A DNA stretch of 64,000 bases from Streptomyces sp. NBC_00576 (lineage in GTDB: Bacteria; Actinomycetota; Actinomycetes; Streptomycetales; Streptomycetaceae). Location of the stretch: contig NZ_CP107780.1 in NCBI RefSeq assembly GCF_036345175.1, positions 9,734,001-9,798,000 of the forward strand, read 5' to 3'. Numbering within the stretch: position 1 is the first letter of the stretch; each line of letters starts with the position of its first letter. A model generated the notes under the pieces. The model was not told the DNA's origin and did no database searches. It saw only the letters and a program-made list of their open reading frames with translations. The position numbers were made by a program, and so were the translations under genes. Below are positions 22,499-31,662 of the stretch, piece after piece.

Positions 22499-24445
22499 TC
22501 AGCTCAGTTTTCGGCAGTACAGCGCGTCCGGAGTCCGTGCCGAGCCCACCCGGCCCGTGTACGCGATCCCGGCCGCGTACTCGTCGTCCGCGCACTGGCC
22601 CTTGTAACGGCCGTTCGCGAAGTCGCCGCCCTTGGGTGCCGCGCCCCGGTTGTCGGCCCGGTCGAACCAGACCGTACGGGCGTCCGTGCCGAGCCTGCCC
22701 GCCGGAGCAGCCGCGCACAGGGCGGCCGAGACGGCGGAGCCGCGGACGCTGTAACCGGTGAGGAAGCGGCCGTCTGGGCACTGGAGTTTGGTGTATCCGG
22801 ACGCCCAGTCGCCGCCCGGCCTGACGTGGCGCTCGTCGGTGACCACCTCGTGCCCGCCGGCCGGGTCCCGCAGAAGCCCGGCGGTCACGTCGGAGCACAG
22901 GCCCCGGTTGCCCGTGTGACTGAGGCCGAGAAGGCGCTGTCCGTCGGGGCATGCGGCCTTACGGGCACCGGGGTCCCAGTCGGGGAGCGCGCGCATGCGT
23001 CGCGAGGCCACGAAGTCGCCGTGGTCGGGGCTGAGCATCGACCACTCCGTCACCGGGGAGACCCGACCGGTCCGGCCGGGGGCCCCGATGAGCCGGGTCC
23101 AGGCGGCGGCCCGCCAGTCGTCGCCGTCGTAGAGGCCCATGCGACGGCCCGACGAGTCCCAGTGCAGCAGCGCCCAGCCGTTGCCTTCGCGGTTCTCGTG
23201 CCACCCGACGAGCGGCCAGTACGCGAAGTCGGCGTCGGTACGGATCAGTTGGCTGACGAAGTTCTCGAACCAGGCACGCTGCTTGACGCCCGTCTCGGCA
23301 CGGCCGCCGACGCCGAACTCGCTGATCCAGACGGGGGCGGTGAAGTGCCGGTCCTGTTCGGCGGTGACGAAGAAGGCCTGACGGTTGAGTACGTCGATCA
23401 GTTCGGCGGGGCTGAAGTCGCGGTAGCGGGGGTCGGTGGTCTCACCCGTGCCGGTGGCGCCGCTGTGATTCGGGCCGGTGTAGTCGTAGAAGTGGGCGGA
23501 GTAGACGAGCTTGCCGGAGTCGACGAGGGTGTGCGAGAGACGGCGTACGGGCTCCAGCGTGGGGCGTTCGTGGGCGAGACCGTCGACGGGGATGCCGGTC
23601 CAGTTGATGCCCTCGACGATGATCAGGAGATCGGGATCGGCCTCCGTCAGGATGCGGTCACCCACGCGCTGGGAGGCGGCGAACCAGTCGTGGTCGTCGC
23701 CGAGGCCCCAGTTGGGGTCGTCCAGGACATTGCGGCGCACCTCGTTGTAGAGGTCGGCGCCGACGACGCGCTGGTTGTCCCGGTAGCGGCGGGCCATGAA
23801 GAGCCAGTCGTTCTCCCAGGTCCCGGCGGACTGGCTCGCGTTCCAGCGTTCGTTGCCGTCGACCCCGCAGCACCAGCGGGTGGTGTTGGTGTGGTTGTTC
23901 AGGATCACCGCGAGCCCGGCGGCGGTGAGTTCCCGCACCACGACGTCGTACACCTGCAGCGGGGTCCTGCCGCGCAGGGAGGGATTGGCGGCCACGGAAT
24001 CATCCGTGACGGGACGACTGTCGTGGATCATCTCGTTGGAGAAGGGCAGCCGGATGCTGTTGATCCCGATCTCCTGGAAACCGGCGATGATCTCGGCCAT
24101 GGGGGCCCGGTCCAGGCCGAGCGGCATCCTGCCGGAGTTCTCCCCGGCGTGGTGGTCGGCGTCCTCGTCCGGGCTTCCCGAGCCGTTCCAGGTGCCGCTG
24201 GCTCCGTGCCAGTTGCCGGACCGCAGCTTGAAGCGGTCGCCGTCCGCGTCGACGATCCACCGACCCCGCGTGCTGAGCGGCGGCGTCCAGTCCGCCGCGG
24301 TCGCGGCGATCCCGGGCCGGGCACCCGCCTCGGGGGCGGGCTCTCGTCCGACCGCTGCCTCGGCGACGGGCGCCAGGGCAACCACGAGGAGTACGGCGGC
24401 CAGTGCGGCCCTGGACCTGATGAAGATTCCGCGCACGGTCACCAT
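22499..24445 (-). CDS. Secreted GH5-type glycoside hydrolase with C-terminal Cys-repeat region
   Basis: About 648 aa. A Sec signal peptide (AALAAVLLVVALAPVAEA) precedes a (beta/alpha)8 cellulase-family domain at ~50-470. The substrate-side IGINSIRLPFSNEMI, the acid/base Glu in ADLYNEVRRNV and the nucleophile Glu in VWISEFGVGG are all visible. Residues ~490-648 are three repeats, each starting C-P/A-D-G/D and ending L-C or Y-C (CPDGQRLLGLSHTG; CPDGRFLTGYSVRG; CADDEYAAGIAYTG). They may be a small disulfide-stabilised binding domain. GTG 24436, preceded by AGGA, is an alternative start. The likely substrate is a beta-1,4- or beta-1,3-glucan or mannan; not resolvable. Confidence 0.87.
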   Translation of the reverse strand: MVTVRGIFIRSRAALAAVLLVVALAPVAEAAVGREPAPEAGARPGIAATAADWTPPLSTRGRWIVDADGDRFKLRSGNWHGASGTWNGSGSPDEDADHHAGENSGRMPLGLDRAPMAEIIAGFQEIGINSIRLPFSNEMIHDSRPVTDDSVAANPSLRGRTPLQVYDVVVRELTAAGLAVILNNHTNTTRWCCGVDGNERWNASQSAGTWENDWLFMARRYRDNQRVVGADLYNEVRRNVLDDPNWGLGDDHDWFAASQRVGDRILTEADPDLLIIVEGINWTGIPVDGLAHERPTLEPVRRLSHTLVDSGKLVYSAHFYDYTGPNHSGATGTGETTDPRYRDFSPAELIDVLNRQAFFVTAEQDRHFTAPVWISEFGVGGRAETGVKQRAWFENFVSQLIRTDADFAYWPLVGWHENREGNGWALLHWDSSGRRMGLYDGDDWRAAAWTRLIGAPGRTGRVSPVTEWSMLSPDHGDFVASRRMRALPDWDPGARKAACPDGQRLLGLSHTGNRGLCSDVTAGLLRDPAGGHEVVTDERHVRPGGDWASGYTKLQCPDGRFLTGYSVRGSAVSAALCAAAPAGRLGTDARTVWFDRADNRGAAPKGGDFANGRYKGQCADDEYAAGIAYTGRVGSARTPDALYCRKLS

Positions 24446-24600
24446 CCTGAGGCGCACATTGTCATGGCACCGACATCATGGGGGATCGTGCGGCATTGGT
24501 CCAGGCCTGCGTGCAGGGCCCCCGTCCCACGGCGGTGCCGCGCGAGGCACGCCGGGCGGTATGACCATGGTGCGTGCGGTGCGCGGTGGCAGGCAGCTCC

Positions 24601-24630
24601 GAACCGGCACCGAGGTATCGGTGCGGGTTC
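24601..24630. other. Hairpin in the 400-base gap before the SDR remnant
   Basis: GAACCGGCACCGA (24601-24613), loop GGTA, TCGGTGCGGGTTC (24618-24630): a 13-bp stem with one mismatch. The rest of the gap (24446-24846) shows no coding potential I trust. The hairpin could be the old terminator of a deleted gene or a leader element. Confidence 0.45.
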
Positions 24631-24846
24631 GTTCGGAAGGCATCCTGGATCAGGACGCGTTGCCCGCCCCCGCCCCCGCGGCAGCCGCCAGACTCGGCTG
24701 GGTGGGCAAGGGGCCGCGAAGAGGTGGACTCCTCTGGGTGCAAGAGGATCTTCAACGAGCATCGAGCCTGATCATTGTTCTCGCACCACGGCAGGCCGCC
24801 CCATGGCGGGGATCTGCGTTCCAGGGTGTGACTGGGTCCCCGTAAC

Positions 24847-25084
24847 CGTGACGCTTGTCCGAAGCCTGCTGACGAACACCGCGTTGGGCAAGACGTTCGA
24901 GCTGATCGCCACCGAGGGGGAGGAACCGTCCGACTGGGCGGAGCGCTTCGGCGCCCTGAAGACCGATGAATCCGGTTCCGTGGACGGCGTGTTGGACCCG
25001 TCCGACCTTCCCGTCGGAGCCGAGCCGCAGGCAGTGCGCGCGGATCTCGATGGGGTCCGTTCCCTCCGTGGAACCAGCGGATGA
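24847..25084 (+). pseudogene. 3' remnant of an NAD(P)H-binding SDR (NmrA-like) gene
   Basis: The frame from GTG 24847 encodes about 78 residues. Near the start, LTNTALGKTFELIATEGEEP resembles the C-terminal end of atypical SDR/NmrA-like proteins, where a conserved xxxGKTFEL strand precedes the end of the protein. The Rossmann half is absent upstream in every frame, so the gene is 5'-truncated. The TGA overlaps the flavodoxin ATG (ATGA at 25081-25084), as expected for an old operon. A short functional ORF cannot be excluded. Confidence 0.5.
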
Positions 25085-25802
25085 CAGCGGACGGATTCGC
25101 CGCGCGACAGGACGAACCTGCCGCGCCGGGGCGACGCACGCTCCTCCGCGGCGTACTTCTGGGAGGAGCCACCGTCATGACCGGTGTCCAGATCACAAGC
25201 TGTTCCACGTCGCAGTCGAGCGGGGCGGCACCGGAGGCCGGTGAGCGTTCGGCGGCGGCGCCCTCGTCCGGGAATCGGGTCCTGCTGGCCTACTTCTCCA
25301 GGCCTGGGGAGAACTACTTCAACGGCGGACGTACCGACCTCAAGATCGGAAACGCGGAAGTCCTCGCCCGCTTGATCAGCGAGTACATCGAGTGCGACGT
25401 GCACCGTATCGAGGCCGTCGATGCCTACTCCGACGACTACGACGAGACGGTCGCCCGCAACGTCCGCGAACAGGAGGCCGATGCGCGGCCGGCCATCGCC
25501 AACTCCTTGTCCGCGATCGACCGTTACGGCGTGGTGCTGTTGGGCAGCCCCATCTGGAACGTCCGAGCACCCATGATCATGTCGACCTTCGCCGAGACAT
25601 ACGACTTCCGCGGCAAGACGGTCCATCCGGTCACGACGCACGCGATGAGCGGCCTTGGCACGACCGAGCGCGACTACGCGGCGGTCTGCCCGGGGCGGTC
25701 ATCGGGGAAGGGCTCGCGGTGCGCGGCGAGGAAGTCCGGAAGGCCGATGCCGATGCCCAGGTCGGGTCGTGGCTGCGGCGCATCGGGGCTCTCCGGGACT
25801 GA
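25081..25802 (+). pseudogene. Flavodoxin-like Tat lipoprotein, frameshifted
   Basis: The reading frame from ATG 25081 encodes a Tat signal (GRRTLLRGVLLGG) with a lipobox-like ITSC, then a flavodoxin_4 domain: LLAYFSRPGENYF, EVLARLISEYIECDVHRIEA, GVVLLGSPIWNVRAPMIM and HAMSGLGTTERDYA. At about 25691-25696 the family sequence moves to the -1 frame. The expected end GAVIGEGLAVRGEEVRKADA and a stop at 25802 are read there, whereas the original frame runs into Arg/Gly-rich nonsense until 25854. One missing base in CCGGGGC explains it. Either the gene is a recent pseudogene or this is a sequencing error. Intact homologues are often next to an NAD(P)H-binding SDR, matching the upstream remnant. Confidence 0.82.
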
Positions 25803-25926
25803 CGAGGTTCGCCAAGGGCGGCCTCTGTCGCAAGTGAGCGGCACTCTCACGTGATCGCGAGGCGCCGGGTCCCCCGAATGGCTCGCCGATGCGACAGGTG
25901 TCGGGGCAGGGCCTTCACTGGAGAAC

Positions 25927-27567
25927 ATGTCTCGCCTTGACCGGGCGCGCACCCGGCGCCTTCGCTCCGCTGCGGCACTGGGCCTGATCGCGGCCCTGGC
26001 CGGCGGCGGCTGCACCGGTCCCGACACCTCCTCCTCCGCCGCCGCCGTGCACAGGGCGGCCGCCCAGACGTCGCCGCTGCCCACCGTCCCGCCGGCCCAG
26101 CCCCCGCCGCGACTCACGCGCGCCAAGGTCGATGCCGCGGTGGACCGGCTCGACGGAGTCGTACGGGACGCCATGCGCAGGACCGGTGTGCCGGGGGTCG
26201 CTGTCGGCGTGGTTCATGACGACGAGGTGCTGTATCTGAAGGGCTTCGGCCAACGGAAGGCCGGCGCGGAGGGCCGGGTCGGCCCCGACACCGTCTTCCA
26301 GCTCGCCTCGGTCTCCAAGCCGATCGCATCGACCGTGGTCGCCGCGGCCGTGGGCGAGAAGACCGTCGCCTGGGACGACCCGGTCGTCAAGCACAGTCCC
26401 GGCTTCGCCCTCAAGGACCCCTGGGTCACCGGTCATGTCACGATCGCCGACCTGTTCTCACACCGCAGCGGGCTGCCCGACCACGCCGGGGACCTTTTGG
26501 AGGACCTCGGCTACGACCGCTCGTACATCCTGGAACGTCTGCGGTACGAACCGCTGGATCCGTTCCGTGCCAGCTACGCGTACACCAACTTCGGGCCGAC
26601 CGAAGCCGCGGCCGCCGTCGCGCGGGCGTCGGGCACCAACTGGGAGAATCTGTCCGCCGACAAGCTGTACCGGCCGCTGGGCATGGACTCCACCAGCTCA
26701 TCCTTCACCGACTACGAGAAGGCCAAGAACAAGGCCGTCACCCATGTGAAGCAGGGCAGCACCTGGCGCGCCGAGTTCGTACGGGACGCGGATGCCCAGA
26801 GCCCGGCGGGCGGGGCCAGCTCCACTGTCCGGGACATGGCGAAGTGGCTGCGGCTGCAGCTCGGCAACGGCAAGTTCGAGGGGCGCCAGGTCATCGACGG
26901 CGACGCGCTGGACGAGACCCACCTGCCGCACATCGTCTCCGAGCCGCCGCACGCGCCGGCGGGCAGGACCGGGTTCTACGGGCTCGGCTGGAACGTCAGT
27001 TACGACGACCAGGGCAGGCTGAAGCTCGGCCACTCCGGCGCCTTCGCGATGGGCGCGGCCACCAACGTCACGCTGCTGCCCTCGGAAAACCTCGGCATCG
27101 TCGTCCTCACCAACGGCGAGCCCATCGGCGTACCCGAAGCGATCGCCACTACTTTCCTCGACACCGCGCAGACGGGCGGGCCCACGGTCGACTGGCTGAC
27201 GTTCATCGGCCCGATCATCCAACAGGCGGCGGAGGGCGACCACTCCGAGACCGACTACACCAAGCCTCCGCCACGGTCCGCACCGGCCGGAGCGGACGGC
27301 GCCTACACCGGAATGTACGCCAACGACTTCTACGGCCCGATGAGCGTGAGCGCGCGGGGCGACGACCTCGTCATGCAACTGGGGCCGAAGAAACAGCGGT
27401 TCACCCTGCGGCACTACGACGCCGACACCTTCAGCTACCGCACCACGGGCGAGAACGCCGTCGGCCTGTCCGGCGTGACGTTCACTGTCGGGTCCGACGG
27501 ACACGCCGACAAGGTCCGGGTCGAGAACCTCGACACGACCGGCCTCGGCACCTTCACCCGGGAATGA
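25927..27567 (+). CDS. Serine hydrolase, class C beta-lactamase/D-aminopeptidase-like lipoprotein
   Basis: A 546-aa exported protein. The signal peptide ends in ALAGGGC, a lipobox, so it is probably membrane-anchored. The penicillin-binding fold motifs are S128-V-S-K131 (SxxK), Y219-T-N (YxN) and H369-S-G (the KTG equivalent). A C-terminal DUF3471-like beta domain (about 455-546, GMYANDFYGPMSV) follows. Members hydrolyse peptides, esters or beta-lactams. Which applies here is unknown, and resistance should not be assumed. GGAGAAC precedes ATG 25927. It is monocistronic and convergent with the GH43 operon. Confidence 0.92.
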   Translation: MSRLDRARTRRLRSAAALGLIAALAGGGCTGPDTSSSAAAVHRAAAQTSPLPTVPPAQPPPRLTRAKVDAAVDRLDGVVRDAMRRTGVPGVAVGVVHDDEVLYLKGFGQRKAGAEGRVGPDTVFQLASVSKPIASTVVAAAVGEKTVAWDDPVVKHSPGFALKDPWVTGHVTIADLFSHRSGLPDHAGDLLEDLGYDRSYILERLRYEPLDPFRASYAYTNFGPTEAAAAVARASGTNWENLSADKLYRPLGMDSTSSSFTDYEKAKNKAVTHVKQGSTWRAEFVRDADAQSPAGGASSTVRDMAKWLRLQLGNGKFEGRQVIDGDALDETHLPHIVSEPPHAPAGRTGFYGLGWNVSYDDQGRLKLGHSGAFAMGAATNVTLLPSENLGIVVLTNGEPIGVPEAIATTFLDTAQTGGPTVDWLTFIGPIIQQAAEGDHSETDYTKPPPRSAPAGADGAYTGMYANDFYGPMSVSARGDDLVMQLGPKKQRFTLRHYDADTFSYRTTGENAVGLSGVTFTVGSDGHADKVRVENLDTTGLGTFTRE

Positions 27568-27693
27568 GCCTCAGTGAACTCAGGCCGCGGGGCTGTGGGT
27601 TCGGCGAGGGCTTGGCCTCAGTACGTTCCGGCCCGCGAAGGCGTCCTCGACGTCGGCGCGGGCCAAGGCCGTAGCGGCTCAGCAACAGGCGTG

Positions 27694-27723
27694 CCCTGGT
27701 TGCCGGGGCGGTGGCAACCAGGG
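27694..27723. terminator. Hairpin between convergent genes (first)
   Basis: CCCTGGTTGCC (27694-27704), an 8-base loop, and GGCAACCAGGG (27713-27723) form a perfect 11-bp stem. It is 127 bases after the serine hydrolase stop and probably terminates that gene or the opposing GH operon. The remaining sequence of the 333-base gap 27568-27900 has no credible ORF. Confidence 0.65.
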
Positions 27724-27793
27724 GGAGGGGCGGGTGGGTCAGGAGAGGGGGGACGTGAGTGCCGGTGACCGAGTCTCCGGACTTCTTGACGTG

Positions 27794-27832
27794 CCGTGGC
27801 CGGCAGCGACCAGTTGCCACCGCCGGCCACGG
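27794..27832. terminator. Hairpin between convergent genes (second)
   Basis: CCGTGGCCGGC (27794-27804) pairs perfectly with GCCGGCCACGG (27822-27832) around a 17-base loop. It is 69 bases downstream of the GH43 stop on the minus strand and is the likely terminator of the GH42-GH36-GH43 operon. Confidence 0.6.
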
Positions 27833-27900
27833 TTGCCGGCTCTCGTCGCCACATGACGGAGCGTCCTGCGGCTCGGTCAGCAGCGGGAGGAGGGCCTGGT

Positions 27901-29469
27901 TCAGCCGTCGAGGGGCTCGTAGTCGAACCAGTCGAAGTGCACGGTGCCGGTCGCGGCGTACATGCCGATGACCCGGCCCGTGAAGCCGCCGGCGACCTCG
28001 GTCGACAGGTAGCGGCCGTCGAGGGTCGCGAGCTCCGTGAGGGTGCCGTCGGACTGCTCTACGCCGAGGGAGACGACGTCGGGTCCGGTGCACGGCCCGT
28101 GCGGAGTCGACGGTTCCGTGATCGTGACGGCGAGGACCACCGGCCCGGCGGGCACGGACTGTTCGGCCACGACCGTGCGCAGGGAGCCGACGCGCGCGAC
28201 CACCCGCACCCGCGTGCCGGACACCTCGATCTCGTAGTGGTGCTGCTCGTCGAGCCGCACGGCGAGGCCACCGCTTCCCTCTGTGGCATCGACCAGCGTG
28301 CGCGCTCGGCACGACAGGTGCTGCTGGCGCCGGCCGGTGAACACCACGTCGGGCTCGTCCAGGGAGGCGCTCCGCGCGCGGAGCGTCAGCCATCCGGGGC
28401 GCTCCTTGGTGGTGCAGTGTTGGGCGGGCCGGTCGCGCAGGGAGATCCAGGACGGCCGCAGTTCGGCGCGCTCGAAGTCGTCCCGCTGCTCCTCGACAGG
28501 GCTGGGGGAGAGCGGCCACGGGAGCTCGGGCAGGTCCAGGGCGACCTCGCCGACGACCGGCCAGTCGTCCACCCAGGTCACGGGGGCCAGGAAGGTCTCC
28601 CGCCCGAGCACGTGCCAGCCCGGGGTGCCGCCGTGCGGCCGTACGCCGAGGAACACCATCCACCAGGAGCCGTCGGGGCCTTGGACCAGGTCGGCGTGGC
28701 CGGTGTTCTGGACGGGGTGGTCGGTGCCGCGGTGGGTGAGGATCGGGTTGGCCGGGCACGCCTCGAACGGGCCGGCGGGTGTACGGCCGCGGGCGATCGA
28801 GACGCCGTGGCAGCGCTCGGTGCCGCCCTCGGCGATAAGCAGGTACCAGTAGTCGCCGATCCGGTACAGGTGCGGCGCCTCCGGGGCCTTGGCGCCGGGC
28901 CCGCCGGACCAGAGCCTGTGCGGTGCTCCGTACGTCTGCCCGGTGGACGGGTCGATACGGACCTGCGAGACGCCGGCGACCGTGCACCAGCAGGTGCCGT
29001 CCTCGTCCCAGACCAGGTCGGGATCGATGCCGGGCACGCCCGGCGCCCAGATCGGGTCCGACCACGGTCCGGCGGGGTCGGTGGCCGTGACGATCAGGTT
29101 GCCGCCCCCCTCGCTGCAGTTGGTGACGATCAGCCAGAAGCGGCCGTCGTGCTGGCGCAGGGTGGGGGCGTAGATCCCGCCGGAGGACGGCATGGAGGCG
29201 GGCAGCCGCAGCTGCTCCGGCCGGTCCAGGGCGTTGCCGATCTGCGTCCAGTGCACCAGGTCACGGCTGTGGAAGAGCGGCACTCCGGGGAAGTACTCGA
29301 AGCTGGAGCAGGCAAGGTAGTAGTCGTCGCCGACGCGGCAGACGCTGGGGTCGGGATGGAAGCCGGGGATCACGGGGTTGGCGGGGCGTTCGTCCGGCAG
29401 GCGCAGAGGGGGCACCCGATAGGTCCTCTCGTCGATTCGTGCTGCGGGTGTGGGGTGGTCAGGAGGCAT
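27901..29469 (-). CDS. GH43-family glycosidase (beta-xylosidase/alpha-L-arabinofuranosidase type)
   Basis: A 522-aa cytosolic enzyme without signal peptide. It has an N-terminal five-bladed propeller with the three catalytic acids in typical settings: Asp in NPVIPGFHPDPSV (base), Asp in GIDPDLVWDEDG (pKa modulator) and Glu in AKAPEAPHLY (acid). From about residue 325, after QRDDFERAELRPSW, comes the beta-sandwich typical of large GH43 exo-enzymes. It releases xylose or arabinose from oligosaccharides; which cannot be told. ATG 29469 overlaps the end of the GH36 gene by 11 bases, so it is translated with it. Last gene of the operon. Confidence 0.94.
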   Translation of the reverse strand: MPPDHPTPAARIDERTYRVPPLRLPDERPANPVIPGFHPDPSVCRVGDDYYLACSSFEYFPGVPLFHSRDLVHWTQIGNALDRPEQLRLPASMPSSGGIYAPTLRQHDGRFWLIVTNCSEGGGNLIVTATDPAGPWSDPIWAPGVPGIDPDLVWDEDGTCWCTVAGVSQVRIDPSTGQTYGAPHRLWSGGPGAKAPEAPHLYRIGDYWYLLIAEGGTERCHGVSIARGRTPAGPFEACPANPILTHRGTDHPVQNTGHADLVQGPDGSWWMVFLGVRPHGGTPGWHVLGRETFLAPVTWVDDWPVVGEVALDLPELPWPLSPSPVEEQRDDFERAELRPSWISLRDRPAQHCTTKERPGWLTLRARSASLDEPDVVFTGRRQQHLSCRARTLVDATEGSGGLAVRLDEQHHYEIEVSGTRVRVVARVGSLRTVVAEQSVPAGPVVLAVTITEPSTPHGPCTGPDVVSLGVEQSDGTLTELATLDGRYLSTEVAGGFTGRVIGMYAATGTVHFDWFDYEPLDG

Positions 29470-31600
29470 CGGCGTCCGTGGGAGTGATGCGGAGCAGAAC
29501 GGCGGACGGCGCGGTGGGCAGGGTCAGGCTCAGCTCGGCCGTGTCGGGCGTCCAGGCGGAAACAGCCCGGCTGGCCGAGGGATAGAGCAGGTCGACACCG
29601 GCGGCGATGTCCCGCAGGTGGGGCAGGTGAAGGGTCGCCGTGGCGTCGGCTCCGGGGCGGCGCCAGACGGTGAGGTAGGTGGCAGCGGGGGTGCGCAGGG
29701 CCAGGGCGATCCAGGGGGCGTCCCAGCCGGGAAGACCCAGCGGCCAGGACGGCACGGCTTGCGGCAGGTCTGCGCGGATGGCCTTGTACACCGCTACCGC
29801 CTCGTGGACCAGGGCGCGGGCCTCCGGCTCGAGTTCGGGAATGCGACCGGAGAGATGGATCCGGCCGAGGAGGGCGTTGGCCATGGTGAAGGCCACCTCG
29901 TCGAGAGAGTCCTCCGGCTCGGGGTAGGCCCAGACGGCGCCCTGTTCGGGGGTGACGGCAGCGGGAGCGGAGGCCGCGATGGGCGCGTACAGCTGGAGGT
30001 TCTGCTGGTCGCTGGTGGACTGCAACTGCATCCGGGACAGCAGCGCGTGGTCCCAGCGCATGCCGCCGGAGGAGCAGTTCTCCAGCACCAGGTGCGGGTA
30101 GCGGTCCAGGACGCCGTCGAGCCAGTCGAGTTGGGCGCGGTTGTGGCCGAGCAGTCCGGCGGCCGGCGTCTCGCCGGGGTGGGCGCTGGTGCCGGAGCCG
30201 GGGTCGATGTTGTGGTCGAGTTTGAGGTAGCCGACGCCCCACTCGCCGACCAGGCGGTCCACGACCTGGTCCAGGTGCGCACGGGCGGCGGGGTGGCGCA
30301 GATCCAGGTGGTGACGGCCGGTCTCGGTGACGCGGATGCCGTCGCGGCGGAAGAACGCCTCGTCGGGCAGGGACTCGGCCATGGGGCTGCGTACGCCGAT
30401 CACCTCCGGCTCCAGCCACAGCCCGGGAACCATGCCGCGCTCCCGGATCCGGTCCAGCACCTCGTGGATCCCGCGTTCCCCGGGGAAACGGGAGGAGGCC
30501 GGCTCCCAGACGCCGACGCTGTCCCACCAGCCGCCGTTCTCGCCGTCGTACCAGCCGGCGTCGATGACGAAGTACTCCGCGCCCGCGTCGGCCGCCGCGT
30601 CGATGTGCGGCAGCAGTTTCTCTGTCGTGGGGTCGCCCATCAGGCAGTTCATGTAGTCGTTGAAGATGACGGGCAGCCGCTGGTGGTCGCCATGCGGGCG
30701 GCGATGGGCGCGGCGGTAGCGGGTGAGCGCGGCGAACGCCTCGTCCGGGCCGCCGCCGTCGCTGAAGGCGAGCGCGGCGGGCACGGTACGGAAGACGGCG
30801 CCGGGTTCAAGGGAGTGCCGCCAGCCGTGGTGGCTGTCGGTGGGTCCGAACAGGGCCGCGTAGGCCGCCTTGTCCTGCTCTTCGCATTCCCAGCGCCAGC
30901 CCCCGCCGTTGTGCTCGATCTGCCACACCCAGGTGCGGCCGGTACGCCGGTCCGTCAGGCCGCCCATGGGGAGGTGTCCGCAACTGGACCAGGTGCCCTG
31001 TCCGTTCAGGGCGAAGCCGGCTTTGCCGTGCCCGTTGCTCACGCGTCCGCTGTGGACCGGTGTGGTGAGGCGCATCGGCTGTCGCTGCCAGCGGCATTCG
31101 GTGAGCCAGTCGTTCTCCGCCCACAGCAGGTCCGCGGCGTCGATGGCCGCCGGGTCCTGCGGGGTGAGGCCGCCCACCGCGAGCGAGCTGACCGACTCGA
31201 GGTGCAGCGCGGTCTGCCCTTCGTTGCGCAGGGTCACCTCACCGCGGAGCACAGCGATGCCGTCCGGTGATCGGTAGGACACCTCCGCGACCAGCCCGGT
31301 CTCGGGGTCGTGGAGTTCGACGGTGAGCACGTGCCAGTCGGCGTCGCGGGTTGCCTGGTGCGCGCGGTACCGCAGCCGTCCGCCGAGGGACGTGTGAATG
31401 AGGCGACTGCCCGACCAGTAGCGGCCGTGGCCCGCGGCCGTCACCTCCACCAGTGGCAGCGCGGACCGGGAGTGCCGCTCGGGAGGTGTCCCGCCGGGGA
31501 GGCCGACATATGTGAGGCGGGCGGTGCCGTCTTCGCCGACACCGATCTCGACTTCCAGGGCGTGGTGACCCCAGCGGAGAATCTGCGGTGCGCTGGTCAT
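29459..31600 (-). CDS. GH36 alpha-galactosidase
   Basis: A 713-aa enzyme with the GH36 three-part plan: N-terminal beta-sandwich, central barrel and C-terminal beta domain. In the barrel, YFVIDAGWYDG, MVPGLWLEPEVIG and the nucleophile Asp in GVGYLKLDHN are clear, followed by LENCSSGGMRWD and the acid/base Asp in STSDQQN. It removes alpha-1,6-galactose from raffinose-family sugars or galactomannan oligosaccharides. There is no signal peptide, so it works on imported oligosaccharides. It sits 62 bases after the GH42 gene and overlaps GH43. No transporter is encoded in the operon. Confidence 0.95.
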   Translation of the reverse strand: MTSAPQILRWGHHALEVEIGVGEDGTARLTYVGLPGGTPPERHSRSALPLVEVTAAGHGRYWSGSRLIHTSLGGRLRYRAHQATRDADWHVLTVELHDPETGLVAEVSYRSPDGIAVLRGEVTLRNEGQTALHLESVSSLAVGGLTPQDPAAIDAADLLWAENDWLTECRWQRQPMRLTTPVHSGRVSNGHGKAGFALNGQGTWSSCGHLPMGGLTDRRTGRTWVWQIEHNGGGWRWECEEQDKAAYAALFGPTDSHHGWRHSLEPGAVFRTVPAALAFSDGGGPDEAFAALTRYRRAHRRPHGDHQRLPVIFNDYMNCLMGDPTTEKLLPHIDAAADAGAEYFVIDAGWYDGENGGWWDSVGVWEPASSRFPGERGIHEVLDRIRERGMVPGLWLEPEVIGVRSPMAESLPDEAFFRRDGIRVTETGRHHLDLRHPAARAHLDQVVDRLVGEWGVGYLKLDHNIDPGSGTSAHPGETPAAGLLGHNRAQLDWLDGVLDRYPHLVLENCSSGGMRWDHALLSRMQLQSTSDQQNLQLYAPIAASAPAAVTPEQGAVWAYPEPEDSLDEVAFTMANALLGRIHLSGRIPELEPEARALVHEAVAVYKAIRADLPQAVPSWPLGLPGWDAPWIALALRTPAATYLTVWRRPGADATATLHLPHLRDIAAGVDLLYPSASRAVSAWTPDTAELSLTLPTAPSAVLLRITPTDADAS

Positions 31601-31662
31601 GGCTGCCTTTCTGTGGGGCAGAGGGGGACTGGGCTCTGGGCTCCGTGCCCGGTGTTCTCTGC

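Noticed and set aside
24446..24846. Upstream half of the SDR gene in another frame
   Set aside because: None of the three plus-strand frames shows a GxxGxxG motif or other Rossmann signature.
25927..27567. Calling the SxxK hydrolase an antibiotic-resistance beta-lactamase
   Set aside because: The fold is shared by peptidases and esterases, and nothing in the sequence or neighbourhood shows beta-lactam specificity.
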